Part shown: positions 9,939-17,865 of the stretch, piece by piece
Layout of the letters: the number at the start of each line of letters is the position of its first letter
How positions within the stretch are numbered: the first letter of the stretch is position 1
NCBI RefSeq assembly: GCF_018866305.1
Contig: NZ_CP076456.1
Location: 3,534,001-3,598,000, forward strand
Source of the DNA: Arthrobacter sunyaminii
Lineage (GTDB): Bacteria; Actinomycetota; Actinomycetes; Actinomycetales; Micrococcaceae
Direction: 5' to 3'
DNA: 64,000 nucleotides
Made by a program: the position numbers and the translations under genes
Notes under the pieces: generated by a model
The model's input: the letters and a program-made list of their open reading frames with translations, nothing else
The model's database searches: none
Told to the model about the DNA's origin: nothing

Positions 9939-10814
9939 ATGACTGTTCTGGTGTTCCTGGATCCGAAGTTTCCCGAAGGCCGTCTCGCGGATGCCGCCGT
10001 CCCGCAGCTGATGGCCGCCGATCTGGGGGCCACCCGCGGCGACGGCGTGTTTGAATCGATGCTCGCCGTTGACGGCACTGCCCGTAAAATGGACGCCCAT
10101 CTGGACCGGATGGCGTCTTCGGCGCAGGCTCTTGACCTTGCTTTTCCGGAACGGGAGAGCTGGGAACGTGCCGTTTCCACGGCCCTTTCCGAGCTGCTGA
10201 TTCAGGCCGGACCCACAGAGGCGGTGGTGAAGCTGCTGCTGACCCGCGGAGTCGAGGGCACCGGCTCCCCCAGCGCGTGGGTTGCGGCTTCCCCCGTACC
10301 CGCCGAGGTCAGGGAACGCACCGCCGAGGGCCTGGCTGTCCTGCTGCTGGACCGGGGTTATGACAGCACCGTGGCCGACCGAGCGCCCTGGCTGCTGCTG
10401 GGCGCCAAGACTCTGTCTTACGCCGTCAACATGGCGGCGCTGCGCTACGCGAAAGCTCAGGGCGCCGACGACGTCATCTTTACGTCCTCCGACGGAAAGG
10501 TCCTGGAGGGTCCGACGTCGAGCGTCATCCTTGCGGTCGAGGAAGACGGCGTCAAAACGCTGCTGACGCCCGAGCTTGAGAGCGGCATCCTTCCCGGCAC
10601 CACTCAGCGCGCTCTGTTCGACGCGGCTGAAGCCGCAGGATGGGCCCGGGGCTACGGACCCCTGGAGCCGGCCCACCTGATGGAAGCCGACGCCGTGTGG
10701 CTGGTTTCCAGCATCCGGCTCCTCGCCCCGGTGACCTCCATCGACGGCACCCCGATCCCGTCATCCCCCGAGCTGACCGAGGAACTGACCGCACTGCTGC
10801 GCGGGGCCTTGTAG
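9939..10814 (+). CDS. pabC: Aminodeoxychorismate lyase (class IV aminotransferase)
   Basis: 291 residues of the PLP-dependent class IV fold. The pyridoxal lysine is most likely Lys157 in LLLGAKTLSYAVNMAALRYA, followed by DDVIFTSSDGKVLEGPTSSVI, and ATRGDGVFESMLAVDG lies at the N-terminus. It would split 4-amino-4-deoxychorismate into p-aminobenzoate and pyruvate, the step after PabB, which lies one gene away. D-amino-acid or branched-chain aminotransferase activity cannot be excluded, but context favours PabC. Confidence 0.87.
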   Translation: MTVLVFLDPKFPEGRLADAAVPQLMAADLGATRGDGVFESMLAVDGTARKMDAHLDRMASSAQALDLAFPERESWERAVSTALSELLIQAGPTEAVVKLLLTRGVEGTGSPSAWVAASPVPAEVRERTAEGLAVLLLDRGYDSTVADRAPWLLLGAKTLSYAVNMAALRYAKAQGADDVIFTSSDGKVLEGPTSSVILAVEEDGVKTLLTPELESGILPGTTQRALFDAAEAAGWARGYGPLEPAHLMEADAVWLVSSIRLLAPVTSIDGTPIPSSPELTEELTALLRGAL

Positions 10815-10834
10815 TCCGGGCTGCTCAGTCCGGG

Positions 10835-11659
10835 TCAGGTCAGGATGAAGTTGAACGTTCCGGCGGCAACGGCGGCGGTCAGCGCCGCACCGGCCAGCAG
10901 CACCCCGTAGAGGGCAACCCAGGCATCCAGCACCGTGAACACTGAGGTGCGGGCCCACGTCCTCCCCCCGCTGCCAAAACCGCGGGCTTCCATGGCTGCG
11001 GCCAGCCGGGTGGCCCGGCGCACCGCCTGCACCAGCAGGGCAACCGCCTGCCCCAGGAAGGAACGAACACGGGTCAACGGGCCGGAATCCGCGCCCATTC
11101 CCCGGGCATGCCGGGCCATGCCCAGGCTTTGCCATTCGGAAACCAGCAACCCCACCAGACGCATGGCGGCCAGCGCCCCGAGCACAAACCGGTGCGGAAG
11201 CCTCATCTTCTGCGCGAGGGCATCCGCCAGATCCGTGGGGTCTGTCGAGGCCAGCAGGTAAATCCCCGGCAGGGCTATCGCCAAACCGCGCAGTCCGATG
11301 GCGATGCCTGCGGCCACCGAATCCGAAGTGAACAGGACCGGCCCGGCATCCAGGAGGACGGTGCCGGTCTTTTCCGCCAGCAGCGCCGTGCCCCAGGCGC
11401 CAACCAGAGCGGCAATCACCAGGGGCCAGATGCGTTTGAGCAGAACCAGCGGCCGGATCCTCAGCAGCGGCAGCAGGAGCAGCTCACCGGCCAGCACAAT
11501 GCCTGCGCTGATCCAGTCCACACTCACCAGCACCGCAAGCGTTACGGCCGCGGCAGCTGCAAGTTTTGACAGCGGATTTGCCCGCTCCAACAGTGTCCCC
11601 GCCGGACGCCGGGTCGGATTCCGCAGGTCCGTCATCATTTCCGTGCCGCTCACTTCCAC
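10835..11659 (-). CDS. ykoC: ECF transporter transmembrane subunit EcfT (YkoC-like)
   Basis: 274 residues with five or six hydrophobic segments. The coupling-helix signatures of EcfT proteins are visible as ARHARGMG and AAMEARGFGSGGR. It couples the ATPases to the substrate-binding subunit of an energy-coupling-factor vitamin importer. Its start overlaps the end of the ATPase gene by 10 bases, so translation is coupled. It is the third gene after the TPP riboswitch. Confidence 0.93.
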   Translation of the reverse strand: MEVSGTEMMTDLRNPTRRPAGTLLERANPLSKLAAAAAVTLAVLVSVDWISAGIVLAGELLLLPLLRIRPLVLLKRIWPLVIAALVGAWGTALLAEKTGTVLLDAGPVLFTSDSVAAGIAIGLRGLAIALPGIYLLASTDPTDLADALAQKMRLPHRFVLGALAAMRLVGLLVSEWQSLGMARHARGMGADSGPLTRVRSFLGQAVALLVQAVRRATRLAAAMEARGFGSGGRTWARTSVFTVLDAWVALYGVLLAGAALTAAVAAGTFNFILT

Positions 11660-13185
11660 ACCGCATTCCGGACAGCCCTGCGTGCCGTGGCCGCGCCGTC
11701 CTCCACGTGCAGGACATCTCCTCCCAGCGCCTGCAGGAACTCGGCGTCGTGGGTCACGGCCACCACGGAGCGCCCTTCGGCCAGCAAACTGCGGAGCAGG
11801 GTCACCAGCTCAGCCCAGGTGTTGGCGTCCTGGCCAAAGGTAGGTTCGTCCAGCAGCAGGATGTCCGGTTCCGTGGCGATCATCGTGGCAACCGAGAGCC
11901 GGCGCTTCTCTCCCCCCGAGAGGGTGAACGGGTTGGCGTCCAGCAGGGAGGTGAGCCTCAGCCGGTCCGCCAGCCGTTCCACCAGGTCGGTAATCTCCGT
12001 TTCTGTCAGCCGTCCTGCACGCCGGGGGCCAAAGGCCAGTTCCCCGCGGACGGTGCCGGTCAGGAACTGATGTTCCGGTTCCTGGAAAACCGTGCCGATC
12101 CGGGTCACCAGTTCGGTCGATTTCCAGCGGCCGGGATCAGTTCCGGCGGAACCGGCGAGCGCGGGTGAGGCACGCAGTGCGCCGGCCACGGGTGGAAGCA
12201 GTCCCCCCAGCGTCAGGGCAAGGGTCGTCTTTCCGGCGCCGTTTGGGCCGGTGATGCCGAGTGAGGTTCCGGCCCGCAGCGTCAGGTCCACCCCGCTGAC
12301 GGCTGCCGGTTTCCTTTTCCCGCGCCCGGCGGCCAGCCCGCCGGCAACAAGCAACTCAGCTCCGGCGTCCTGCGCCGGAGGGTCCGAGACCGCAGGCCGG
12401 GCCCCCGGAAGCCAGACGCCGGCAGCGGCGAGGCGGGCACGGTTCCCCGGCTCCGCCAACACCTGCGACGGCGGTCCGTCAGCCAGGATTCCGCCGTCGG
12501 CCGCCAGGACCACCACCCGGTCCACCACGTCCGCCCAGACGGCAACACGGTGTTCCACCACAAGGAGCGTGGCGCCCGTTCGCTCCAGCACGCGTTCGAC
12601 GGCGGCACGGACCTCCCGCACGCCGTGCGGATCCAGATTGGCGGTGGGTTCATCCAGCAGCAGCAGGCCTGGCTGCATGGCCAGCACGCCGGCCAGGGCT
12701 AAACGCTGCTTCTGCCCTCCGGACAGGGCGGACGTCGAATGGTGCAGCGGCACCCGCAGGCCAACATCGTCCAGGCTGGTGCGCACCCGCTCCCAAATCT
12801 CCTGCGGGGGTATCCGGAGGTTCTCCGCACCGAAGGCAACCTCATCCCCCACACGGGAGAGCACCAGCTGCGAGTCGGGATCCTGCAGTACCAGGCCCGC
12901 CCGGCCGCGGGCCTGCAGCGGATGCACCCCGTCCAGGGTGAGGCTGCCGTGTTCCTCCCCCGCAGCGTCGGGTCCGGTGCCTTCGCCCAGGACACCTGCG
13001 AGGGCGTGCAGCAGTGTGGATTTCCCGGCCCCGGAAGCACCCAGCAGCAGGACCTTCTCCCCTGCTTCGATGTCCAGCGTCAGGGAGGAGAATGCGGGGG
13101 TGCTGCGGCCGGCGTGCCACCACGAGTAGTCCCGCGCCCGCACGGCCACGGGGGAAGACACGGGGGAAGCGTCAGGAACGCGCAT
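11650..13185 (-). CDS. ykoD: ECF transporter duplicated ATPase (YkoD-like, two ABC domains)
   Basis: 511 residues from MRVPDASPVSS; a longer in-frame reading would run deep into ykoE. It has two tandem ABC ATPase domains: Walker A GASGAGKST (about 49-57) with signature LSGGQKQR and LLLDEPT, then GPNGAGKTT with LSGGEKRR and LLLDEPT. It therefore supplies both ATP sites in one chain, like YkoD and the A1A2 fusions of other ECF systems. The start overlaps ykoE by 14 bases. Together with ykoE and ykoC it forms a complete importer. Confidence 0.95.
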   Translation of the reverse strand: MRVPDASPVSSPVAVRARDYSWWHAGRSTPAFSSLTLDIEAGEKVLLLGASGAGKSTLLHALAGVLGEGTGPDAAGEEHGSLTLDGVHPLQARGRAGLVLQDPDSQLVLSRVGDEVAFGAENLRIPPQEIWERVRTSLDDVGLRVPLHHSTSALSGGQKQRLALAGVLAMQPGLLLLDEPTANLDPHGVREVRAAVERVLERTGATLLVVEHRVAVWADVVDRVVVLAADGGILADGPPSQVLAEPGNRARLAAAGVWLPGARPAVSDPPAQDAGAELLVAGGLAAGRGKRKPAAVSGVDLTLRAGTSLGITGPNGAGKTTLALTLGGLLPPVAGALRASPALAGSAGTDPGRWKSTELVTRIGTVFQEPEHQFLTGTVRGELAFGPRRAGRLTETEITDLVERLADRLRLTSLLDANPFTLSGGEKRRLSVATMIATEPDILLLDEPTFGQDANTWAELVTLLRSLLAEGRSVVAVTHDAEFLQALGGDVLHVEDGAATARRAVRNAVWK

Positions 13186-13801
13186 CTGCTGCCCGTCCCG
13201 AGGCGAACGATGCCAGGACTCCGGTCCGGGCCAGCGCCCGGGCGGCAAGCCAGGACAGCACCCCGGCAAGGACGGCACCGGAGACGGCGGCGAACAGGGT
13301 GTACAGGGCCTGCCACTGCAGGGCCCATTCGGGCCGGTAGAGGATGTTTTCGCTAACCCCGAGGAACACTCCGGACACCAGTCCGGCCAGCACTGCAACG
13401 GGAAGGGTATACCGGACGTAGAGGAAGGCCAGGAAGACCAGTTCGGCTCCCAGCCCCTGGACGAATCCTGACAGCAGCACCGAGAGGCCGAACTGCGTTC
13501 CCAGCACGCCGGACACGGCCGAGGCGAGGACCTCACAGTAGATGGCGGCTCCGGGTTTGCGGATGATCAGGGCGCCCAGTACGCCTGCAATGAGCCAGCC
13601 GCCGGTGTAGAGGCCGCCTAGCGGCGGAAAGGCAAGAAACATAACCTCCACGCCGCTGTAGGCCAGCGACCAGACCCAAAAGATGACGCCCACGGCTACT
13701 GCGAGCACGGATGCCACCACAATGTCGACCACCCGCCAGGGGCGCCGCCACGGTGAATCCTGCCGACCGGGGCGTTGCGCCGGGGAATTGTTCTGCTGCA
13801 T
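13172..13801 (-). CDS. ykoE: ECF transporter S component YkoE (thiamine precursor, probably HMP)
   Basis: 209 residues with about six hydrophobic helices; WRVVDIVVASVLAVAVGVIFW near residue 25 and FPPLGGLYTGGWLIAGVLGALIIRKPGAAIY are YkoE-like. YkoE proteins belong to predicted hydroxymethylpyrimidine/thiamine uptake systems, and the TPP riboswitch directly upstream supports this. The AGGAGG Shine-Dalgarno (13809-13814) lies 7 bases before the ATG and is itself part of a hairpin. The HMP-binding YkoF found in Bacillus is not seen here. Confidence 0.92.
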   Translation of the reverse strand: MQQNNSPAQRPGRQDSPWRRPWRVVDIVVASVLAVAVGVIFWVWSLAYSGVEVMFLAFPPLGGLYTGGWLIAGVLGALIIRKPGAAIYCEVLASAVSGVLGTQFGLSVLLSGFVQGLGAELVFLAFLYVRYTLPVAVLAGLVSGVFLGVSENILYRPEWALQWQALYTLFAAVSGAVLAGVLSWLAARALARTGVLASFASGRAADARS

Positions 13802-13808
13802 GAAAAAA

Positions 13809-13827
13809 CCTCCTGAGGTACAGGAGG
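13809..13827 (-). promoter_or_regulatory. Shine-Dalgarno-sequestering hairpin of the TPP riboswitch
   Basis: On the minus strand CCTCCTG, a 5-base loop and CAGGAGG form a perfect 7-bp stem; the 3' arm contains the ykoE Shine-Dalgarno sequence AGGAGG. This is a translational OFF structure. Confidence 0.75.
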
Positions 13828-13872
13828 GGAGGGACTGTTCACGGCGGACTGCCGTGAGATCCCGTGAGATCT

Positions 13873-13993
13873 CGACTCCCTATCGCCGGTACTAACCGGA
13901 TCAGGTTCGAGGGTCTGCGGATGTCCGCACTCTCAGCGCCTGGGTCTTCCCGCGTCGTGCCTGAGCACTGGCGGGGAGGGCGCTCCCCTGTCG
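13873..13993 (-). promoter_or_regulatory. TPP riboswitch (THI element)
   Basis: Read on the minus strand, the conserved core is present in order: GGGGAGC near the 5' end, GCTGAGAGTGCGG (P2/J3-2), then AACCTGATCCGGTTAGTACC and GCGATAGGGA. The P1 helix pairs CGAC (13990-13993) with GTCG (13873-13876). Binding of thiamine pyrophosphate should shut off the downstream ykoEDC importer. Confidence 0.96.
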
Positions 13994-14088
13994 TATGTTT
14001 TGCGATCACCACTCTACACACGGACAAGCCACTTTGGGCGGCCCGGCGGTAGGGTTAGGGAAAACGGCCCCCAACCTTAGGAGCATCC

Positions 14089-14352
14089 ATGAACCTGATC
14101 CTTAAACTGCTCAGTACCGGTGTGAGCATCGGCGCGGGCATCGTGTCCGCCAAACTGCTGGACTTCCTCTGGACCCGGATCACCGGCAACGAACCGCCCC
14201 GGGACAATGACGGAGTCCTGGACGTCAACCTCCGCACCGCGGTGGTCTTCGCCGTCGTTTCCGGCGCCGTTAGCCAGGCCATCCGGGTGCTGACCACCCG
14301 CGGCACGCAGCGCGCCATCCAGCGTTACCAGAAGACCCCCGAGGTCGTCTAA
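14089..14352 (+). CDS. DUF4235 small membrane protein
   Basis: 87 residues with two hydrophobic segments (about 3-25 and 50-70) and the sequence KLLDFLWTRITGNEPP, characteristic of DUF4235 proteins common in actinobacteria. The function is unknown. It sits alone, divergent from the ykoE riboswitch and convergent with the mnh operon. A good Shine-Dalgarno (TTAGGAGC) precedes the ATG. Confidence 0.8.
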   Translation: MNLILKLLSTGVSIGAGIVSAKLLDFLWTRITGNEPPRDNDGVLDVNLRTAVVFAVVSGAVSQAIRVLTTRGTQRAIQRYQKTPEVV

Positions 14353-14379
14353 GCAGCACCGGGTTTCACCACAGGGCGC

Positions 14380-14895
14380 TCAGCCCTCGGGACTGTGTTC
14401 CGGGCGGCGGGCGCCCTGCGCTGTTTCGGCCGAGGAATCGTCGTCCAATGACCCTGCTTCGTTGTGGGCTCCGGGATCGTCATCCACGCGCGGGTCTTCA
14501 TCTTCGTCTTCATCGTCAGTATCGCCGGCCCGGGATTGGAGCAGCAGCTCCTGGGCGCGGCCCACCACGTCGTCAAGCTCGTCGATGGTGAGCAGTTCGG
14601 GCCGCAGGTGCTTGGTACGGTATCCGGCACGCCCCACCATGTGGGCGGACACCGGTGCGGTAAGGATCATGAACAACCAGCACACGCCCAGGACCGGAAG
14701 CAGTGCCCAGCTTTCAAACTGGACGGCCATGGCCAGCAGGAACAGCAGCAGTCCGAGCACCTGCGGCTTGGACGCGGCGTGCATGCGGCTCATCAAGTCC
14801 GGGAAGCGGGTCAGGCCGATGGCGGCCGCCAGGGACATCAACGCCCCGCCGAGCATCAGGATTCCAACAATGAGGTCATTCAGTTCCGGGCTCAC
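14380..14895 (-). CDS. mnhG: Mrp Na+/H+ antiporter subunit G
   Basis: 171 residues. The first ~100 contain three membrane helices with LMLGGALMSLAAAIGLTRFPDLMSRMHAASKPQ, the MnhG/PhaG signature. The C-terminal ~60 residues are a strongly acidic, low-complexity tail (DTDDEDEDEDP...), longer than in typical MnhG (about 100-120 residues). Last gene of the mnhA-G operon, it follows mnhF with a 3-base gap. Confidence 0.93.
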   Translation of the reverse strand: MSPELNDLIVGILMLGGALMSLAAAIGLTRFPDLMSRMHAASKPQVLGLLLFLLAMAVQFESWALLPVLGVCWLFMILTAPVSAHMVGRAGYRTKHLRPELLTIDELDDVVGRAQELLLQSRAGDTDDEDEDEDPRVDDDPGAHNEAGSLDDDSSAETAQGARRPEHSPEG

Positions 14896-14898
14896 GGG

Positions 14899-15159
14899 CT
14901 ACCTCCGGTCCGTAACAAAGCGGGCAACGGTCACGGAACCGATGAACCCGATGAGTGAAATCGAGACCAGCAGCGCCAAATAGTTCAGGTTCCGGTTCAC
15001 GATCATGTCCGTGGCCAGGGCAGCTCCCACGATGGTCAGCAGGACGTCAGCCGCCAGCACCCGGTCCAGGATGGAAGGACCGCGCGCGATCCGGAAGATG
15101 GCACCGGCTGCCGCGACGGAGAGCATGACTGCCACCAGGACCACAAAGATGCTCATCAT
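14899..15159 (-). CDS. mnhF: Mrp Na+/H+ antiporter subunit F
   Basis: 86 residues with three hydrophobic helices; RIARGPSILDRVLAADVL is the MnhF/PhaF signature. It overlaps mnhE by 4 bases, indicating translational coupling. It is an integral membrane subunit of the heteromultimeric cation/proton antiporter. Confidence 0.95.
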   Translation of the reverse strand: MMSIFVVLVAVMLSVAAAGAIFRIARGPSILDRVLAADVLLTIVGAALATDMIVNRNLNYLALLVSISLIGFIGSVTVARFVTDRR

Positions 15160-15773
15160 GGGTTCATTTCCTTGCTGGTTGCGGCCGGGAGGGCGCTCTC
15201 GGATCCGGCCAAAGCCTGCTCTGCCTTCAGCACGTCCAGGTCCTCACGGGTGCCAATGCTGCGGATCAGCCAGGACTCGGTGTCCCGCACGTCCTTGCGG
15301 ACCTTGTCCGCTTCCTCCGGTGTGGAAACGTTCAGGCAGTGCAGGTACAGGGTGGAGGTGGACCGGTCAACTTCCACGACGAGCGAGCCGGGAATCAGCG
15401 ACAGTGCGTGTCCGGTGGCAGTGACGAGCAGGTCCGACCGGCTGCGCAGCTTCACGCCCACCACGGCATTCTTGATGTTTGGCCCCTTGGTCAGGGACAG
15501 CCACAGCACTTCGAAGCTGGCGTGCACCAGTTTGTAGAAGAACCGGACCAGGAAACCCGCAGCGTAGAGCGGGTTGAACCGTCCGCTCAGTTCCACGGGA
15601 GGCAGGTAGAAGATATTGGCCACAATGAACGCGATCACGGCCCCGAAGATCAGGTTGCCGGCACTGAAGTCCTGCCAGAGGGCGCCCCACAGGAACACCA
15701 GCCAGATCAGCAGCGGGATTTCCTTCAGCAGCGGTACGCGCGGACGGTTCCGCATTTGGGCTCTGCGGGTCAT
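15156..15773 (-). CDS. mnhE: Mrp Na+/H+ antiporter subunit E
   Basis: 205 residues with N-terminal helices followed by a soluble domain containing KLRSRSDLLVTATGHALSLIPGSLVVEVD, typical of MnhE/PhaE. It overlaps mnhD and mnhF by 4 bases each. Required for assembly of the antiporter in characterised systems. Confidence 0.95.
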   Translation of the reverse strand: MTRRAQMRNRPRVPLLKEIPLLIWLVFLWGALWQDFSAGNLIFGAVIAFIVANIFYLPPVELSGRFNPLYAAGFLVRFFYKLVHASFEVLWLSLTKGPNIKNAVVGVKLRSRSDLLVTATGHALSLIPGSLVVEVDRSTSTLYLHCLNVSTPEEADKVRKDVRDTESWLIRSIGTREDLDVLKAEQALAGSESALPAATSKEMNP

Positions 15774-17380
15774 TGTCCGGCCCCCTCTCCAAGAACGGCT
15801 TCAATGTACGGGGTACGGTCCAGCAAATCCTGCGCAGCGTGGTCGCTGAGCGAAAACAGCGGGCCGGCCAGGACGGTCAGGGCAACACCCAGCGCCACCA
15901 GTCCCACTGTGGGGTACACCATGGTGCGCGGCAGCAGGTCGACGGCGCCGCGGCCCGAGAACTTACCGGTGGACTTTTCGGTGACGTCACCGGAGGTCCG
16001 CAGCGACGATCCGTCGGTGCCGGTGGCCAGCAGGATCGGATCGGGGTGCACGGCGTCTTCCGGGGTTCGCCAGAAGGCACGGTTCCAGACCCGGGCCATG
16101 ACCAGCAGGGTCAGCAGGCTGGTCAGGACGCTGGCCCCCACCAAGGTATAGGCCAGCGGCGTGCCCAGTTCAGCGCCTGCCTCCAGCAGCCCCAGCTTGC
16201 CCAGGAAGCCGGAGAACGGCGGAATGCCGCCCAGGTTGATGGCGGGGATGAAGTAGAGCACGGCCAGGATCGGCGACAGCTTGGCCAGTCCGCCTAGGCG
16301 GTCCATGTTGGCGGTGCCGCCCCGGCGCTCGATCAGGCCGGTCACCAGGAACAGCGAGGTCTGGACCGTAATGTGGTGGACCACGTAGAACACCGCGGAA
16401 CCGATGCCTATCACGGATCCGACCGCCAGGCCGAAGACCATGTAGCCAATGTGGCTGACCAGGGTGAAGGACAGCATTCGCTTGATGTCTGTCTGCGCCA
16501 GGGCACCGAGGATGCCCACCACCATCGTCAGCCCGGCAACCACCATCAGCAGCGAGTTGATCCGGTCGCCGGGGAAGAGCAGCGTCTCGGTGCGGACCAT
16601 GGCGTAGACGCCCACCTTGGTCAGCAGGCCGGCGAACACTGCCGTTACCGGTGCCGGAGCGGTTGGGTAGGAGTCAGGCAGCCAGAAGGACAGCGGGAAC
16701 ACCGCAGCCTTGATGCCGAACGCCACCAGCAGCATCAGGTGCAGCATCAGCTGGGTTCCCGAATCCAGGTCTCCCAGCTTCACCGCCAGGTCTGCCATGT
16801 TTACGGTGCCGGTGGCAGCGTAAATCATGGCGATGGTGATCAGGAAGAGCAGGGAGGAGACCACGCTGACCACCACGTAGGTGACACCGGCGCGGATCCG
16901 CGGCGTTGTCCCGCCCAGCGTCATCAGCACGTAGCTGGCGGTCAGCAGGATTTCAAAGCCCACGTAGAGGTTGAAGAGGTCCCCGGCCAGGAAGGCGTTG
17001 GATACCCCCGCAACCAGGATCAGGTACGTCGGATGGAAGATCGAGATGGGTCCGTCTTCATCGCCGTCGGCCATGCCCTGCCCGGCCGCGTAAATGAGCA
17101 CCGCCAGGCTTACGGCCGTGGAAATGACCAGCATCAGGGCGGAGAACTGGTCCACCACCATGGTGATGCCCACCGGCGGGAGCCAACCGCCCAGGTTTAC
17201 CGCCTGAGCCCCGGTCTCCCAGACGGAAAACAGCAGGACAACTTCCAGTACCAGGGTGAGGGACAGGATGCTGACGCTGATGATGCGCTGGGCGCTGGTG
17301 TGGCGAATCAGGATGAAGGCGAGGGCTGCACCGAAGAACGGCAGGACAACGGCCATCGGGGCCAGGCTTATGGTGTTCAT
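15770..17380 (-). CDS. mnhD: Mrp Na+/H+ antiporter subunit D (NuoN/NuoM-like)
   Basis: 536 residues with about 14 hydrophobic helices of the proton-pumping NADH dehydrogenase/Mrp family, including LVAGVSNAFLAGDLFNLYVGFEI, KAAVFPLSFWLPDSYPTAPAPVTA (the conserved Lys helix) and MLSFTLVSHIGYMVFG. One of the two ion-translocating subunits of the Mrp complex. Overlaps mnhC and mnhE by 4 bases. Confidence 0.96.
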   Translation of the reverse strand: MNTISLAPMAVVLPFFGAALAFILIRHTSAQRIISVSILSLTLVLEVVLLFSVWETGAQAVNLGGWLPPVGITMVVDQFSALMLVISTAVSLAVLIYAAGQGMADGDEDGPISIFHPTYLILVAGVSNAFLAGDLFNLYVGFEILLTASYVLMTLGGTTPRIRAGVTYVVVSVVSSLLFLITIAMIYAATGTVNMADLAVKLGDLDSGTQLMLHLMLLVAFGIKAAVFPLSFWLPDSYPTAPAPVTAVFAGLLTKVGVYAMVRTETLLFPGDRINSLLMVVAGLTMVVGILGALAQTDIKRMLSFTLVSHIGYMVFGLAVGSVIGIGSAVFYVVHHITVQTSLFLVTGLIERRGGTANMDRLGGLAKLSPILAVLYFIPAINLGGIPPFSGFLGKLGLLEAGAELGTPLAYTLVGASVLTSLLTLLVMARVWNRAFWRTPEDAVHPDPILLATGTDGSSLRTSGDVTEKSTGKFSGRGAVDLLPRTMVYPTVGLVALGVALTVLAGPLFSLSDHAAQDLLDRTPYIEAVLGEGAGQ

Positions 17381-17865
17381 TCCTTGGCCTCCGGGCTGGT
17401 GCTTTGACCGGTGGCGCGCAGGGAGCCCGGCGCCTCTTCAGCCTCTTCGGGCGGGGTGAATTCAGTGGTGTCCTCGGGGACGTCGGCGTCGTCCTCGGCA
17501 TCGAAGCTGCTCTGGCTGGCCACGCGGCGGTCCTCAATATCGTCCTGGACCTCGTCCTGGCGGCTGAGCACCCAGGACCGGTAGATGATGCCCAGCATGA
17601 ACGCGGTCACCGAGAAGGAGATCACGATGGACGTCAGGATAAAGGCCTGGGGCAGCGGATCATTGTAATCCTCCGCCGCGATCTCCGCGTTGAACAGCGG
17701 CGCCAGGCCCTGGAAACCGCCGGTTGAGAGCAGCAGGATGTTGGTGGCGTTGGTGAGCATGGTCAGTCCCAGCACCACGCGGGTCAGGCTGCGTTCAAGG
17801 AGCAGGTAGATGCCGCAGGCGTACAGCGCTCCCATAATGATCATGAAGGTGATGTTGACGCTCAT
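17377..17865 (-). CDS. mnhC: Mrp Na+/H+ antiporter subunit C (NuoK-like)
   Basis: 162 residues. Three helices in the first ~110 residues with GIYLLLERSLTRVVLGLTMLTNATNILLL, as in MnhC/NuoK. As in MnhG here, the C-terminal ~50 residues are an acidic, disordered-looking tail (DDADVPEDTTEFTPPEEAEEAPG) beyond the usual family length of about 110-115. Overlaps both neighbours by 4 bases. Confidence 0.95.
   Translation of the reverse strand: MSVNITFMIIMGALYACGIYLLLERSLTRVVLGLTMLTNATNILLLSTGGFQGLAPLFNAEIAAEDYNDPLPQAFILTSIVISFSVTAFMLGIIYRSWVLSRQDEVQDDIEDRRVASQSSFDAEDDADVPEDTTEFTPPEEAEEAPGSLRATGQSTSPEAKE

Noticed and set aside
16373..17407. 344-codon frame antisense to mnhD
   Set aside because: Shadow of mnhD with His/Gln/Gly-rich nonsense composition; the mnhD protein is certain.
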